Below are positions 1 to 6,751 of a DNA stretch of 18,342 bases, in pieces. A model generated the notes under the pieces. The model was not told the DNA's origin. It saw nothing but the letters and a program-made list of their open reading frames with translations, and made no database searches. How positions within the stretch are numbered: the stretch's first letter is position 1; each line of letters opens with the position of its first letter. Source of the stretch: Wenzhouxiangella sp. (lineage in GTDB: Bacteria; Pseudomonadota; Gammaproteobacteria; Xanthomonadales; Wenzhouxiangellaceae); the NCBI GenBank assembly GCA_007119095.1, contig SKQI01000110.1:1-18342 (forward strand). Reading direction: 5' to 3'. The translations under genes and the position numbers were made by a program.

Positions 1-152
1 CCGGCCTGTACGCTGCCCATGCCGAAGGCGAACCGCTGACCACCGAGCACCTGAAAGCCGAAATTACCCAGACTCGTCCCTTGTCGGTGCTGATGGCCGA
101 ACCCATCGCCGAGCTGCGCCAATGGGCCTCGAGCAGAGCAGTGCCCGCGTGA
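1..152 (+). CDS. AAA+ ATPase, C-terminal end (Ycf46/SpoVK-like), partial
   Basis: Only the last 49 codons are present. The reading frame begins at base 3 and ends with TGA at 150-152. The peptide contains EPLTTEHLKAEI followed by TRPLSVLMAEPIAELRQWA and ends SSRAVPA. The run 'PLT..HL..EI..T.PLSV.MAE.I..LR.WA..R.VPA' is what I know as the extreme C-terminus of stand-alone Ycf46/SpoVK-type AAA+ ATPases in gammaproteobacteria. The Walker motifs would lie upstream, outside the window, so the ATPase call rests on this tail alone. The gene converges on the cardiolipin synthase gene, and a perfect hairpin sits between their stop codons. Its cellular role is not established. Confidence 0.65.
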   Translation, partial: GLYAAHAEGEPLTTEHLKAEITQTRPLSVLMAEPIAELRQWASSRAVPA

Positions 153-161
153 TGCCGGGAT

Positions 162-182
162 AGAGGGGTAGTTTACCCCTCT
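162..182. terminator. Perfect hairpin between convergent genes (possible bidirectional terminator)
   Basis: The arms AGAGGGGTA (162-170) and TACCCCTCT (174-182) are exact reverse complements around a 3-nt loop, GTT. The hairpin lies between the stop of the AAA+ ATPase gene and the stop of the convergent cls gene, where a two-way terminator is expected. Neither strand has a U-tract after the stem, so it is not a canonical intrinsic terminator. It could equally protect mRNA 3' ends. The block GGGATAGAGGGGTAG (157-171) recurs in variant form at 4491-4513. Confidence 0.45.
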
Positions 183-188
183 CAGCCC

Positions 189-1610
189 TCACAAATAAGG
201 CGTAAACAACCAGCAAACCGCATCCCGCGCCCTCACCGGCAGGCTGCGTTGGTCGACTTCTTCCAGGGTCACTTCGCGGCCGCGATCGGCGGCCTGGTCG
301 ATATAGCGGATCAGCGATTTGGCAAAGGATCGGCCGTAGATTTCCAACTGCAGTTCGAAATTCAGGCGCAGGCTGCGCGGGTCCCAGTTAGCCGAGCCGA
401 CCAGGCTGTAGTCGTGGTCGATCACCAGCAGCTTGGCATGGTTGAAAGGCGGCGGCTGGTAGACCACGCGAACGCCGTGCAGAAGCACCTCCCAAAGCAT
501 GTTGCGGGTCGCCCAGTGCACGTAGGGCAGGTTGTTGCTCTCTGGCAGCACCAGGGTGATTTCAACGCCGCGAATCGCGGCGGCCTGCATGGCAGCGACC
601 AGTTCGCGCGGTGGCAGGAAATACGGTGTCATGATCCGAACCGAGCGGCGCGCTTCGGCAAGCGCCGCGCACAAAAGCACGGTGAGCTTGTCCAGATCCT
701 CGTCCGGACCGTCGGCCAGGGCCCGGCAGGCCAGGTCGCCGGCCTCGGCGGCAGGCAGTTCCGGCGGCGCATCAGTCTGGCCGGTGCTGAATTGCCAAAG
801 ACGCAGAAATTCGCTGCGCATCTGGGTAACCACCGGCCCCACTATCCGAAAGTGCAGGTCCTGGGTGGGGCGCGAGTTGTGGACCAGGTCCAGGCAATGG
901 CGGTCGCCGATATTCATGCCGCCGGTGAAGCCAACCCGGTCGTCGATCACCAGGTTTTTCTGATGGTTACGCATGTTGATCGACAGGCTGGGCGGCAGCA
1001 GCCTCGGCGGCAAGAACCGGGCAACCTGGATCCCCGATCTGCGCAGACGTCGGCTTGCTCGCGGTCGTGAGTACCAGTCACCGAATCCATCCAGTAGCAC
1101 GTTCACAACAACACCGCGTTTTTCGGCTGCGCTTAACGCTCGTGCAAATTGCTGACCGGTCTTGTCATTGTCGAGCAGGTAGGTGCTGAGCAGGATGTGG
1201 CTTTGCGCTTCTTCAATGGCGGCGAGCATGGCCGGATAAGCCTGGTCACCATTGATCAGCGTCTCGACCTGGTTGTTATGGCTGAGTTCGTGTCGGCTCA
1301 GCGCCTGACCGACCCGGGCCAGGTTGCGATAGCCAGCAACCGACGATCCCTCTGTGGCGCCATCCACTTTGGGCGCCTGACCGCGCTCGTAGCCAATGCT
1401 GAAGCGGCCGGCACCGAGACGCTGGGCCCGACCGCGGGCGCGGTTGAGGCCAAACAGTACGTAGAGCAGGGGGCCGAGCAGCGGCAGCACCAGGCAGACT
1501 CCGATCCAGCCGAAGGCCGCGCGCGGGTCGCGCTTGTACAGCAGTGCGTGCAGTGCCGTCATCAAGGCCAGCACCGCGTGCGCCAGCAATACGATCTGAG
1601 CCAGGGGCAT
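189..1610 (-). CDS. cls: Cardiolipin synthase (ClsA-like, phospholipase D superfamily)
   Basis: Predicted inner-membrane enzyme that joins two phosphatidylglycerol molecules into cardiolipin and glycerol. From the ATG at 1610 it is 473 residues, close to the usual ClsA length. The N-terminus has two hydrophobic helices (about residues 2-24 and 32-54, the PLD nuclease N-terminal domain). Two HKD motifs follow: HQKNLVID (H216, K218, D223) with FTGGMNIGD after it, and HAKLLVID (H391, K393, D398) followed by GSANWDPRS. Both are intact, so the enzyme should be active. An in-frame TTG at 1619 could add three residues; I prefer the ATG. The gene is divergent from metK, and its 3' end faces the AAA+ ATPase gene. 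The sequence does not decide between ClsA-type and related PLD-type synthases, but the two N-terminal helices favour ClsA. Confidence 0.93.
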   Translation of the reverse strand: MPLAQIVLLAHAVLALMTALHALLYKRDPRAAFGWIGVCLVLPLLGPLLYVLFGLNRARGRAQRLGAGRFSIGYERGQAPKVDGATEGSSVAGYRNLARVGQALSRHELSHNNQVETLINGDQAYPAMLAAIEEAQSHILLSTYLLDNDKTGQQFARALSAAEKRGVVVNVLLDGFGDWYSRPRASRRLRRSGIQVARFLPPRLLPPSLSINMRNHQKNLVIDDRVGFTGGMNIGDRHCLDLVHNSRPTQDLHFRIVGPVVTQMRSEFLRLWQFSTGQTDAPPELPAAEAGDLACRALADGPDEDLDKLTVLLCAALAEARRSVRIMTPYFLPPRELVAAMQAAAIRGVEITLVLPESNNLPYVHWATRNMLWEVLLHGVRVVYQPPPFNHAKLLVIDHDYSLVGSANWDPRSLRLNFELQLEIYGRSFAKSLIRYIDQAADRGREVTLEEVDQRSLPVRARDAVCWLFTPYL

Positions 1611-1620
1611 TGGATCCAAG

Positions 1621-1630
1621 GGTGATCACC
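1621..1630. promoter_or_regulatory. Palindrome GGTGATCACC in the cls/metK divergent region
   Basis: This is a perfect 10-bp palindrome, 10 bp upstream of the cls start and about 100 bp upstream of metK. A second perfect palindrome, TGCACGTGCA, follows at 1659-1668. The half-site GGTGATC is also found in the inverted repeat upstream of ahcY. An operator is possible, but 10-bp palindromes also arise by chance and no regulator can be named. Confidence 0.2.
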
Positions 1631-1695
1631 AGGCTCCATCTTATCCCGCGCCCATGTCTGCACGTGCATCGTCACCGCATCTGCGCTAAACTAAT

Positions 1696-1721
1696 TATCT
1701 TTCTATCCGCATTAAGAGATA
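1696..1721 (+). promoter_or_regulatory. Inverted repeat covering the metK ribosome-binding site
   Basis: TATCTTT (1696-1702) can pair with AAGAGATA (within 1714-1721) as seven pairs including one G-U, leaving a 12-nt loop. The right arm contains the only Shine-Dalgarno-like run before metK, AAGAGA at 1714-1719, 10 nt ahead of the ATG. In RNA the hairpin would therefore hide the ribosome-binding site. In DNA the AT-rich repeat could instead be an operator of the kind used by SAH-responsive regulators such as SahR. I cannot confirm a match to any published motif. It lies in the only AT-rich stretch of this gap, so the metK promoter is probably here too. Confidence 0.35.
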
Positions 1722-1729
1722 TTTGCGCC

Positions 1730-2947
1730 ATGAGTGCTTACCTGTTTACCTCTGAATCTGTGTCCGAAGGCCATCCAGACAAGCTGGCCGACCAGATTTC
1801 CGATGCCGTGCTCGATGCCATCCTGACTCAGGACAAGCATGCACGCGTGGCCTGCGAGACGTTTATCAAAACCGGGGCTGTCGTGGTGGGTGGCGAGATC
1901 AGTACTACCGCCTGGGTGGATCTTGAAGATTTGATTCGCCAGGTGGTGATCGATGTCGGCTACAACTCCTCGCGGGTTGGCTTTGACGGCCACACCTGTT
2001 CGGTGATCAACATGATCGGCAAGCAGTCGCCCGACATTGCTCAGGGTGTGGACCGCGATATTCCCGAGAATCAGGGGGCCGGTGACCAGGGCCTCATGTT
2101 TGGCTATGCCTCTGACGAGACTCCGGAGCTGATGCCGGCCCCAATCTACCTGGCCCATCGTCTGGTTGAGCAGCAGACCCGCCTGCGCAAGCATGCCGAC
2201 AATCCGCTGCCATGGTTGCGGCCCGATGCCAAGAGCCAGGTGACCCTCAGATATGAAAACGGCAAGCCGGTGGCGATCGACGCCGTAGTGCTGTCGACGC
2301 AACATGATGATGGCATCGAGCTTGACGAGATTCGGGAAGGTGTGCGCAAGCACATCATCAACCCGGTGCTGCCGGAAGAATGGCTGCATGACAAGACCCT
2401 GTACCACATCAACCCGACCGGCAAGTTCGTCATTGGCGGTCCGGTTGGCGATGCCGGCCTGACCGGGCGCAAGATCATCGTCGATACCTATGGCGGCATG
2501 GCCCGGCACGGTGGCGGCGCGTTTTCCGGCAAGGATCCGTCCAAGGTGGATCGCTCCGCAGCGTATGCCGCCCGGTATGTGGCCAAGAACGTGGTTGCCG
2601 CCGGCCTGGCCGAGAAATGCGAGCTGCAGGTCAGCTATGCCATCGGCGTCGCCGAACCGACCTCGATTTCCGTCACCACTTTTGGTACCAACAAGATCGC
2701 CGAAGACAAGATCGAGGCGCTGATCCGCGAACATTTTGACCTACGCCCGTATGGCATCTTGAAGGCACTGGATCTGCTGCACCCGATGTATCGCCAGACC
2801 GCGACTCACGGCCATTTCGGCCGCCATCCGGAGCCGACCGCGAGCAAGGTGATTCGCGACGGCAAGCAGTTCGAGGACCACTACACCACTTTCAGTTGGG
2901 AAAAGACCGATCGGGCCGATGACCTGCGCCGCGCCGCGGGTTTGTAA
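1730..2947 (+). CDS. metK: S-adenosylmethionine synthase (methionine adenosyltransferase)
   Basis: Cytoplasmic enzyme that makes S-adenosylmethionine from ATP and L-methionine. The chosen start gives 405 residues beginning MSAYLFTSESVSEGHPDKL, the conserved family N-terminus; earlier in-frame starts would add a nonconserved extension. Visible motifs are EGHPDKLADQISDA (residues 14-27, substrate and metal site), signature GAGDQGLMFGY (116-126), and the P-loop-like signature GGGAFSGKD (261-269). The length is about 20 residues more than E. coli MetK, with a C-terminal tail (HFGRHP...FSWEKTDRADDLR) typical of other proteobacterial forms. The ribosome-binding site is weak (AAGAGA, 10-nt spacer) and lies in an inverted repeat. 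It is first of a metK-ahcY-metF cluster, with an 82-bp gap to ahcY. Confidence 0.98.
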   Translation: MSAYLFTSESVSEGHPDKLADQISDAVLDAILTQDKHARVACETFIKTGAVVVGGEISTTAWVDLEDLIRQVVIDVGYNSSRVGFDGHTCSVINMIGKQSPDIAQGVDRDIPENQGAGDQGLMFGYASDETPELMPAPIYLAHRLVEQQTRLRKHADNPLPWLRPDAKSQVTLRYENGKPVAIDAVVLSTQHDDGIELDEIREGVRKHIINPVLPEEWLHDKTLYHINPTGKFVIGGPVGDAGLTGRKIIVDTYGGMARHGGGAFSGKDPSKVDRSAAYAARYVAKNVVAAGLAEKCELQVSYAIGVAEPTSISVTTFGTNKIAEDKIEALIREHFDLRPYGILKALDLLHPMYRQTATHGHFGRHPEPTASKVIRDGKQFEDHYTTFSWEKTDRADDLRRAAGL

Positions 2948-2972
2948 TTGCCGAATCTTTTCAAACCAATCT

Positions 2973-3001
2973 GCGGTGATCGGTGTTTAATCGATCACCG
3001 C
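2973..3001 (+). promoter_or_regulatory. 10-bp inverted repeat in the metK-ahcY gap
   Basis: GCGGTGATCG (2973-2982) and CGATCACCGC (2992-3001) are perfect complements around a 9-nt AT-rich spacer. The element starts 25 bp after the metK stop and ends 28 bp before the ahcY ATG. No T-run follows, so it is not an obvious intrinsic terminator. The symmetry and AT-rich centre suit a dimeric repressor site or an mRNA processing hairpin. It does not look like the SAH riboswitch often found before ahcY, which is longer and pseudoknotted. Confidence 0.4.
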
Positions 3002-3029
3002 CTCAAAACACCAGATATCGAGGAATCCC

Positions 3030-4490
3030 ATGAGCGCCAACCCCCAGACAAGTACCAACAGCATTCTTTTCGACGACAGCATAGCTTCGGTAGAAAATGA
3101 TTACTTGGTGGCCGACCTTGGCCAGGCGGCCTTTGGTCGCAAGGAAATTGCCATTGCCGAAACCGAAATGCCCGGGCTGATGCAGACCCGTGCCGAGTTC
3201 GCCGATGCCAAGCCGCTGAAAGGCGCGCGCATCGCCGGCTCGCTGCATATGACCATTCAGACCGCAGTACTGATCGAAACCCTGATTGAGCTTGGCGCTG
3301 ACGTGCGCTGGGCCTCCTGCAACATCTACTCGACCCAGGATCATGCTGCAGCCGCCATGGTCGAGCGCGGCGTGCCGGTATTTGCCTTCAAGGGCGAGAA
3401 CCTGGTCGAATACTGGGAATTCACCCACCGCATCTTTCAGTGGCCGGACGGCGGCACCGCCAACATGATCCTGGACGACGGCGGCGATGCGACGCTGCTG
3501 TTGAATCTGGGTTCGCGGGCCGAAAAAGACCCGTCTGTGCTGGACAATCCGGGCAGCGAGGAAGAGCGCGCCCTGTTTGCATCGATCAAGAAGCGCCTGG
3601 CGACCAACCCTGGCTGGTACAGCGAAGCGTTGAAAAACATCCAGGGCGTGACCGAAGAAACCACCACGGGGGTCAGCCGTCTTTACCGGATGCAGAAGGA
3701 AGGCACGCTGCATTTTCCGGCCATCAACGTCAATGACTCGGTGACCAAGAGCAAGTTCGACAATCTGTATGGCTGCCGCGAGTCGCTGGTCGATGCAATC
3801 AAGCGTGCCACCGACGTGATGATTGCTGGCAAGACCGCTATCGTTTGCGGCTACGGTGATGTCGGCAAGGGTTCTGCCCAGTCGCTGCGCGCGCTGTCGG
3901 CCAACGTCTGGGTCACCGAAGTCGATCCGATCTGCGCCCTGCAGGCGGCGATGGAAGGCTACAAGGTGGTCAACATTGAAGACCCGGGCGTAATCGAGGC
4001 GGCCGATATTATCGTCACCGCCACCGGCAACTTCAACGTCATCAATCACGACCACATGCTGCGGATGAAGGACGAAACGATCGTCTGCAACATCGGTCAC
4101 TTCGACAACGAGATTGACGTGGCCAGCATTGAAGGCTACGAGTGGGACGAGATCAAGCCCCAGGTCGATCACATCACCTTCCCGGACGGCAAGAAGATCA
4201 TTCTCCTGGCTCGCGGCCGCCTGGTAAACCTGGGCTGCGCCACCGGCCATCCGAGTTTTGTCATGTCGAACTCGTTCACCAACCAGACCCTGGCCCAGAT
4301 CGAGCTGTGGAAGAATGGCGACCGCTACGACAACGAGGTCTACGTCCTGCCCAAGCACCTGGACGAAAAGGTGGCCCGCCTGCACCTGGCCCGCGTCGGT
4401 GCCCGTCTGACCGAGCTCAAGCCGGAACAGGCGGACTATATTGGAGTGGCCGTTGAAGGGCCGTACAAGCCGGAACATTATCGCTACTAA
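3030..4490 (+). CDS. ahcY: Adenosylhomocysteinase (SAH hydrolase)
   Basis: NAD-dependent cytoplasmic enzyme that splits S-adenosylhomocysteine into homocysteine and adenosine, relieving product inhibition of methyltransferases. It is 486 residues and starts with an ATG 5 nt after AGGA (3021-3024). Visible motifs are SCNIYSTQD (residues 97-105, substrate domain), NVNDSVTKSKFDN with the expected catalytic K240 and D244, the NAD-binding Rossmann motif GYGDVGKGSAQ (274-284), GHFDNEID, and the conserved C-terminus PYKPEHYRY. The insert around residues 164-206 (DPSVLDNPGSEEER...) is the extra segment of the long bacterial subclass, absent from the shorter human-type enzyme. The neighbours metK and metF place it in the activated-methyl cycle. 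Nothing is broken or missing. Confidence 0.98.
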   Translation: MSANPQTSTNSILFDDSIASVENDYLVADLGQAAFGRKEIAIAETEMPGLMQTRAEFADAKPLKGARIAGSLHMTIQTAVLIETLIELGADVRWASCNIYSTQDHAAAAMVERGVPVFAFKGENLVEYWEFTHRIFQWPDGGTANMILDDGGDATLLLNLGSRAEKDPSVLDNPGSEEERALFASIKKRLATNPGWYSEALKNIQGVTEETTTGVSRLYRMQKEGTLHFPAINVNDSVTKSKFDNLYGCRESLVDAIKRATDVMIAGKTAIVCGYGDVGKGSAQSLRALSANVWVTEVDPICALQAAMEGYKVVNIEDPGVIEAADIIVTATGNFNVINHDHMLRMKDETIVCNIGHFDNEIDVASIEGYEWDEIKPQVDHITFPDGKKIILLARGRLVNLGCATGHPSFVMSNSFTNQTLAQIELWKNGDRYDNEVYVLPKHLDEKVARLHLARVGARLTELKPEQADYIGVAVEGPYKPEHYRY

Positions 4491-4597
4491 GGGATAGAAG
4501 GGCAGAGGGGTAGAAGAGTAGAAGGAAAGGGTCGGTAGCGGCACGCTTCCGCTTTTCCCTCGCCTACTCTCCCCCTCTCACCCTCTCCCCCCAACCC
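4491..4597 (+). promoter_or_regulatory. Long imperfect purine/pyrimidine hairpin between ahcY and metF
   Basis: This fills the whole ahcY-metF gap. A purine-rich left half (4491-4531) faces a pyrimidine-rich right half (4551-4597). Nested complementary blocks appear in order: AGAGGGG (4504-4510) with CCCCTCT (4572-4578), AGAGTAG (4515-4521) with CTACTCT (4564-4570), GGAAA (4524-4528) with TTTCC (4554-4558), and AGCGG (4537-4541) with CCGCT (4549-4553). Together they form a stem of about 75 nt with internal bulges and a 7-nt loop. It ends 19 nt before metF, and its pyrimidine-rich tail leaves metF with no visible Shine-Dalgarno. A terminator/attenuator, a stability element or a dispersed repeat are all possible. 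Confidence 0.55.
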
Positions 4598-5446
4598 ATG
4601 TCCAGGCACCCCATCAGCTTCGAGTTTTTTCCGCCCCGAAACGATGTGCAGGCGGAAAAGTTTCGTCTGGCTCGCGATCGCCTTGCTGAGTTGAACCCTG
4701 AGTACATGTCAGTGACCTTTGGCGCCGGTGGGTCGACGCGGTCGCGCACGCGCAACACCGTTCTCGAAGTGCAGGACGAGACCGGGATGGATGCCGCGCC
4801 ACACATTTCCTGCATGGCCGAGGATGAAGCAGGTATTCGGGAGCTGCTGGACGTCTACCAGCAAGCCGGTATCCATCGACTGGTGGTGCTCAGGGGGGAT
4901 CGGCCTTCAGGTGGCGCCAGCGGAGTATTTGATTACGCGGTAGACCTGGTCCGCTTTATTCGCCAGTACTATGGCGAACAGTTTCATATTGAAGTCGCTT
5001 GCTATCCCGAGCATCATCCCGAGTCTTCCAGCCCCAGGCGCGACCTCGAGCATTTTCATTCAAAGGTTGAAGCCGGCGCTGACGGTGCGATCACCCAATA
5101 TTTTTACAACGCCGAGAGCTACTTCCGCTTTGTCGATGAGGCTCGGGCGCTAGGCGTTGAAGTCCCCATCGTGCCGGGCATCATGCCGATTACCAACTAC
5201 GCTAGCCTGGCTCGTTTTTCAGGTATTTGCGGCGCCGAAATCCCGCTCTGGATTGCCAAGCGAATCAAGGCCTGGGAAGAGGCCGGCGAGCGGGAGGCCC
5301 TGGTGGCTTTTGGCGAGGAAGTTGTCACCCGCCTGTGCCAGCGACTTCTGGAAGGCGGCGCCCCCGGCCTGCACTTCTACACCCTCAACCGCTCCCGCCC
5401 CACTTTAGCCATCTGCCGCAACCTCGGCCTCACCCCCAACCCGTAG
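4598..5446 (+). CDS. metF: 5,10-methylenetetrahydrofolate reductase
   Basis: FAD-dependent cytoplasmic enzyme that reduces 5,10-methylene-THF to 5-methyl-THF, the methyl donor for remethylating homocysteine. It is 282 residues, a normal bacterial MetF length. Visible motifs are SFEFFPPRN near the N-terminus, with E9 at the position of the catalytic glutamate; VTFGAGGS (39-46); the flavin-contacting VLRGD (97-101); ACYPEHHPE; PGIMPITNY; and the C-terminal HFYTLNR. The start is fixed by homology because the family begins just before the SFEFFPP motif. It has no Shine-Dalgarno: the 30 bases upstream are almost all C and T. Translation may depend on coupling or on unstructured initiation. A long hairpin separates it from ahcY, and its stop is 18 bp from the convergent CPXCG gene. 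Confidence 0.96.
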   Translation: MSRHPISFEFFPPRNDVQAEKFRLARDRLAELNPEYMSVTFGAGGSTRSRTRNTVLEVQDETGMDAAPHISCMAEDEAGIRELLDVYQQAGIHRLVVLRGDRPSGGASGVFDYAVDLVRFIRQYYGEQFHIEVACYPEHHPESSSPRRDLEHFHSKVEAGADGAITQYFYNAESYFRFVDEARALGVEVPIVPGIMPITNYASLARFSGICGAEIPLWIAKRIKAWEEAGEREALVAFGEEVVTRLCQRLLEGGAPGLHFYTLNRSRPTLAICRNLGLTPNP

Positions 5447-5464
5447 CCCGGCCCAGCGCTTTGC

Positions 5465-5647
5465 CTACTCGCCCTCACGAGCAACCCGAACAAGCTCCCC
5501 CTCGCTCGCTGACAGGGTCAGCTCGATCGGTCGACAGCAGACCTGGCAGTCCTGGATCAGCGTCTGGCCGGCATCGCCGGGCTCCAGTTCAATGCCATTC
5601 GGCTCGCCGCACCAGGGGCAGTGGAAGTCCGCAGCTTCGAGCAGCAC
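5465..5647 (-). CDS. CPXCG-motif cysteine-rich small protein (zinc-ribbon-like)
   Basis: A 60-residue protein read from a GTG at 5647. The sequence FHCPWCGEPNGIELEPGDAG, then IQDCQVCCRPIEL and an acidic tail, matches the widespread proteobacterial CPXCG family of unknown function. The CPWC and CQVC pairs are presumably a zinc or metal site. Start choice: AAGG lies 5 nt ahead of the GTG, and the GTG is 7 nt past the stop of the upstream isoaspartyl peptidase gene. A longer in-frame extension to 5773 would overlap that gene deeply and has no family similarity. The tight spacing implies co-transcription and probably translational coupling. The 3' end faces metF, 18 bp away, with no terminator visible. 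Confidence 0.85.
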   Translation of the reverse strand: MLLEAADFHCPWCGEPNGIELEPGDAGQTLIQDCQVCCRPIELTLSASEGELVRVAREGE

Positions 5648-5654
5648 GAGTGCC

Positions 5655-6653
5655 TTACTCTGTCTCGTCGTTGTAGATCCCGACTTCAAGGCGGCCATCG
5701 GCATGGATGGCGGCGCGGTACATGCCGGCGGTGTTGAACGGCATGCTGATCCGGCCCCGGGGGTCGACCGCAATCACGCCACCGTCGCCGCCGACCTGTC
5801 GCAGCACCTTGTTGACCACTGTGTCGGACGCTTCGGCCAGTGTCTGGCCGGTGTAGGCCACCCGGGCGCAGATGTCATAGGCAACCACGTGGCGGATGAA
5901 ATACTCGCCATGACCCGTTGCCGAGACGGCACAACTGCGGTTGTCGGCATAGGTGCCAGCGCCGATGATCGGTGAGTCGCCGACCCGGCCCCAGCGCTTG
6001 TTGGACATGCCCCCGGTGGAGGTGGCAGCAGCCAGGTTGCCCTCGCGGTCAAGGGCCACGGCGCCAACGGTCGAATACCAGTCCTCTGAAAGCTCGGTCA
6101 TCTGGGTGTCCCGACGCGCCCGAATGGCTTCGAGTTGCTCGCGCCGGAAGTCGGTGATGAACCAGTCATCGTCGGCAAAATCCAGTTCCCGGTTGCGGGC
6201 AAATGTTTCTGCCCCTTCCCCCACCAGCATCACATGGGGCGAATCAGTCATGACCAGCCGGGCTGCCTGGATCGGATTGCGCACGCCTTTGACGCTGGCG
6301 ACGGCGCCAGCGTCCAGGCTCCCGCCAACCATGATGGACGCATCCAGCTCCACGGTGCCTTCGCTGGTCAGAACGGCCCCCCGACCGGCGTTGAACTCCG
6401 GCGCGTCCTCCAGGATTTCCACAGCAGCGGTGACCGCATCGAGGCTGGAGCCCCCGTTTGCCAGGATTTCGTGGCCCGCGCGTACGGCTTTTTCCAGCGC
6501 TTCGCGAATGGCCAACTCGCGTTCTTCACTGAGCAATCCGCGTTCAATAGTGCCGGCTCCCCCGTGTACGGCAATGGCTACAGGATTGTCAGCCACAGTG
6601 GTAGACGCGACTGTTATGGCGAGAAGCAGCGCAAGCGGTTGGAAGTATTTCAT
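5655..6653 (-). CDS. iaaA: Periplasmic isoaspartyl peptidase / L-asparaginase (plant-type, Ntn-hydrolase)
   Basis: A 332-residue precursor. The N-terminus MKYFQPLALLLAITVASTTVA is a signal peptide, likely cleaved before DNPVAIAVHGGAGT, the family's first strand. The plant-type asparaginase fold self-cleaves before a threonine; here that is T195 in YSTVGAVALD, followed by the substrate loop ATSTGGMSNKRWGRVGDSPIIGAGTYAD. Other conserved pieces are GRGAVLTSEGTVELDASIM and the C-terminal FNTAGMYRA. The mature enzyme should be an alpha/beta heterodimer hydrolysing beta-aspartyl dipeptides and asparagine. The signal peptide places it in the periplasm, where it would salvage isoaspartyl peptides. 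It is followed closely by the CPXCG gene. No strong Shine-Dalgarno is seen before the ATG. Confidence 0.93.
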   Translation of the reverse strand: MKYFQPLALLLAITVASTTVADNPVAIAVHGGAGTIERGLLSEERELAIREALEKAVRAGHEILANGGSSLDAVTAAVEILEDAPEFNAGRGAVLTSEGTVELDASIMVGGSLDAGAVASVKGVRNPIQAARLVMTDSPHVMLVGEGAETFARNRELDFADDDWFITDFRREQLEAIRARRDTQMTELSEDWYSTVGAVALDREGNLAAATSTGGMSNKRWGRVGDSPIIGAGTYADNRSCAVSATGHGEYFIRHVVAYDICARVAYTGQTLAEASDTVVNKVLRQVGGDGGVIAVDPRGRISMPFNTAGMYRAAIHADGRLEVGIYNDETE

Positions 6654-6751
6654 GGCTCAAGGCAATCCGCCGGTTGTAAAACAGGCACGGAGTCTATCAC
6701 GCGACCGTCGCAAAGCTATACTGCAGCGATTCCAAGCGCAAACCGCCGATC
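6654..6751. promoter_or_regulatory. Divergent promoter region, iaaA / MAPEG gene
   Basis: A 98-bp gap separates two divergent ATGs, so it must hold both promoters. On the + strand TATACT (6717-6722) is a plausible -10 element for the MAPEG gene, but the -35 position 17 bp upstream (CTATCA) is poor. No convincing pair is visible for iaaA. Confidence 0.3.

Noticed and set aside
1712..2734. 340-codon open frame antisense to metK
   Set aside because: It mirrors the conserved MetK coding sequence, has no family motifs and no Shine-Dalgarno.
2948..3029. SAH riboswitch upstream of ahcY
   Set aside because: The gap is only 82 bp and holds one simple inverted repeat. I do not see the longer pseudoknotted, purine-rich core expected for that riboswitch.
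3003..4544. 513-codon open frame antisense to ahcY
   Set aside because: The opposite strand encodes a complete, highly conserved AhcY. The antisense translation shows no recognisable domain and is explained by GC-rich codon bias removing stops.
5648..5773. N-terminal extension of the CPXCG protein up to 5773
   Set aside because: It would overlap the catalytic C-terminal region of iaaA, has no resemblance to the family and is far longer than typical members.
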